Part shown: one piece after another, positions 63,508 to 64,000 of the stretch
How the letters are laid out: every line of letters begins with the position of its first letter
How positions within the stretch are numbered: position 1 is the stretch's first letter
DNA from: JAQCEJ01 sp040881995
GTDB taxonomy: Bacteria; Planctomycetota; Planctomycetia; Planctomycetales; Planctomycetaceae
Direction of reading: 5' to 3'
Length of the DNA stretch: 64,000 nt
Assembly (NCBI GenBank): GCA_040881995.1
Contig: JBBECD010000203.1
Location: 1 to 64,000 of the forward strand
The notes under the pieces: generated by a model
Told to the model about the DNA's origin: nothing
The model's database searches: none
The model's input: only the letters and a program-made list of their open reading frames with translations
Made by a program: the position numbers and the translations under genes

Positions 63508-63728
63508 CGGAAGAAAGGATGAGGGATGAAGGATGAGTCAGAATGATGCAGAGTTCAGCAGTAGCGCGACAAACGAAATAGATCGTGCTTCTGCATTCGT
63601 CATTCGGTCATTGGGATTTCCTTAACATTCGTCATTCGGATTTAGTCATTAACCCAGCCGCATATGTAACCAACAACCAAAGGCCATTACCCTCACAACG
63701 CGCAACCAACTCCCGAAGAGGCCACCCC

Positions 63729-64000
63729 GTGTCACGCAGCATCGACCAGGATCTGTCGCGGTTCAAAAATATCATCCGCGGCCAGGTTCGGGACAATCTG
63801 AGGAAGTACATTACGCACAGCGAAATGCTGGGGCGGAAAGGGCGCGAAATCGTCAGCATCCCCGTCCCCAACCTCAATGTGCCGCACTTCCGTCACGGCA
63901 ACAAAGGGAGCGGCGGCGTCGGGCAGGGTGAAGGGGACGTCGGCCAGCCGATCGGCAAGTCGCCTCAGGAAGGCGACGGCAAAGGCCAGGCCGGCAACGA
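63729..64000 (+). CDS. yhbH: YhbH/YeaH-like DUF444 protein, start only
   Basis: GTG 63729 starts a reading frame that runs off the window end (90 codons visible). The translation VSRSIDQDLSRFKNIIRGQV and the segment RKYITHSEMLGRKGREIVSI match the start of DUF444 proteins, followed by the Gly-rich GVGQGEGDVGQPIG linker. A GAAGAGG ribosome-binding site lies about 7 bases upstream. DUF444 proteins contain a VWA-like fold and act with PrkA and SpoVR in stress responses. The gap to prkA holds only low-complexity words (GATGAGGGATGAAGGATGAG, CATTCGTCATTCGG). Confidence 0.88.
   Translation, partial: MSRSIDQDLSRFKNIIRGQVRDNLRKYITHSEMLGRKGREIVSIPVPNLNVPHFRHGNKGSGGVGQGEGDVGQPIGKSPQEGDGKGQAGN

Overview
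The window is chromosomal DNA of a free-living planctomycete, moderately GC-rich. The assignment rests on a DUF1501 protein with a Tat signal, a DUF1570 protein, a secreted metalloprotease with an LESRTMLAG-type N-terminus, LL-diaminopimelate aminotransferase, a Ser/Thr kinase with a C-terminal membrane anchor, TPR-glycosyltransferase fusions, and dispersed palindromic repeats whose translation gives the ARSASEG peptide common in this phylum. About 45 protein genes are supported. I found no rRNA, tRNA, CRISPR array or insertion sequence.

Layout. 1-6.3 kb: an MFS carrier, a secreted metalloprotease with three Calx-beta-like repeats and a TPR lipoprotein. 7-9.6 kb: enolase followed by an FtsB/DivIC-like membrane protein, then a RelE-type toxin-antitoxin pair. 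9.6-20.4 kb: metabolic and secreted enzymes (Ldh2-type dehydrogenase, SolA-type oxidase, PQQ-propeller protein, polysaccharide deacetylase, M32 carboxypeptidase, ModA-like lipoprotein, methyltransferase, DapL), separated by repeat-filled gaps. 20.4-21.5 kb: about 1.1 kb with no convincing gene, holding a near-perfect parS site, a 21-bp tandem repeat and a promoter/operator.

21.5-28.8 kb is the most unusual part. A YtrA-like GntR regulator and an ABC ATPase are followed by three paralogous large membrane proteins. Two of them carry a leucine-rich-repeat-like domain in the first predicted extracytoplasmic loop. The arrangement suggests a self-regulated ABC system that senses or exports something at the cell surface.

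29-45 kb: rhodanese, DsbB-like and fatty-acid-hydroxylase-like proteins, a TIM-barrel/HEAT protein beside a neutral-ceramidase-like protein, a FabG-like SDR, an Nramp relative lacking the usual metal motifs, a GSA-aminotransferase-like enzyme, a lipase-like lipoprotein, a Ser/Thr kinase, EpmA overlapping an NCS2-like permease, and TadA with a strong terminator.

45-57 kb: a VWA-domain protein, then a surface-glycan/flagellum block: a pyruvyl-transferase-family protein and two TPR-glycosyltransferase proteins divergent from fliD-fliS, which suggests flagellin glycosylation. 57-64 kb: DUF1501 and DUF1570 proteins, then prkA and the start of its DUF444 partner yhbH, cut by the window end.

Residue positions are estimates from coordinates, and family names come from recognised motifs; no database search was run.
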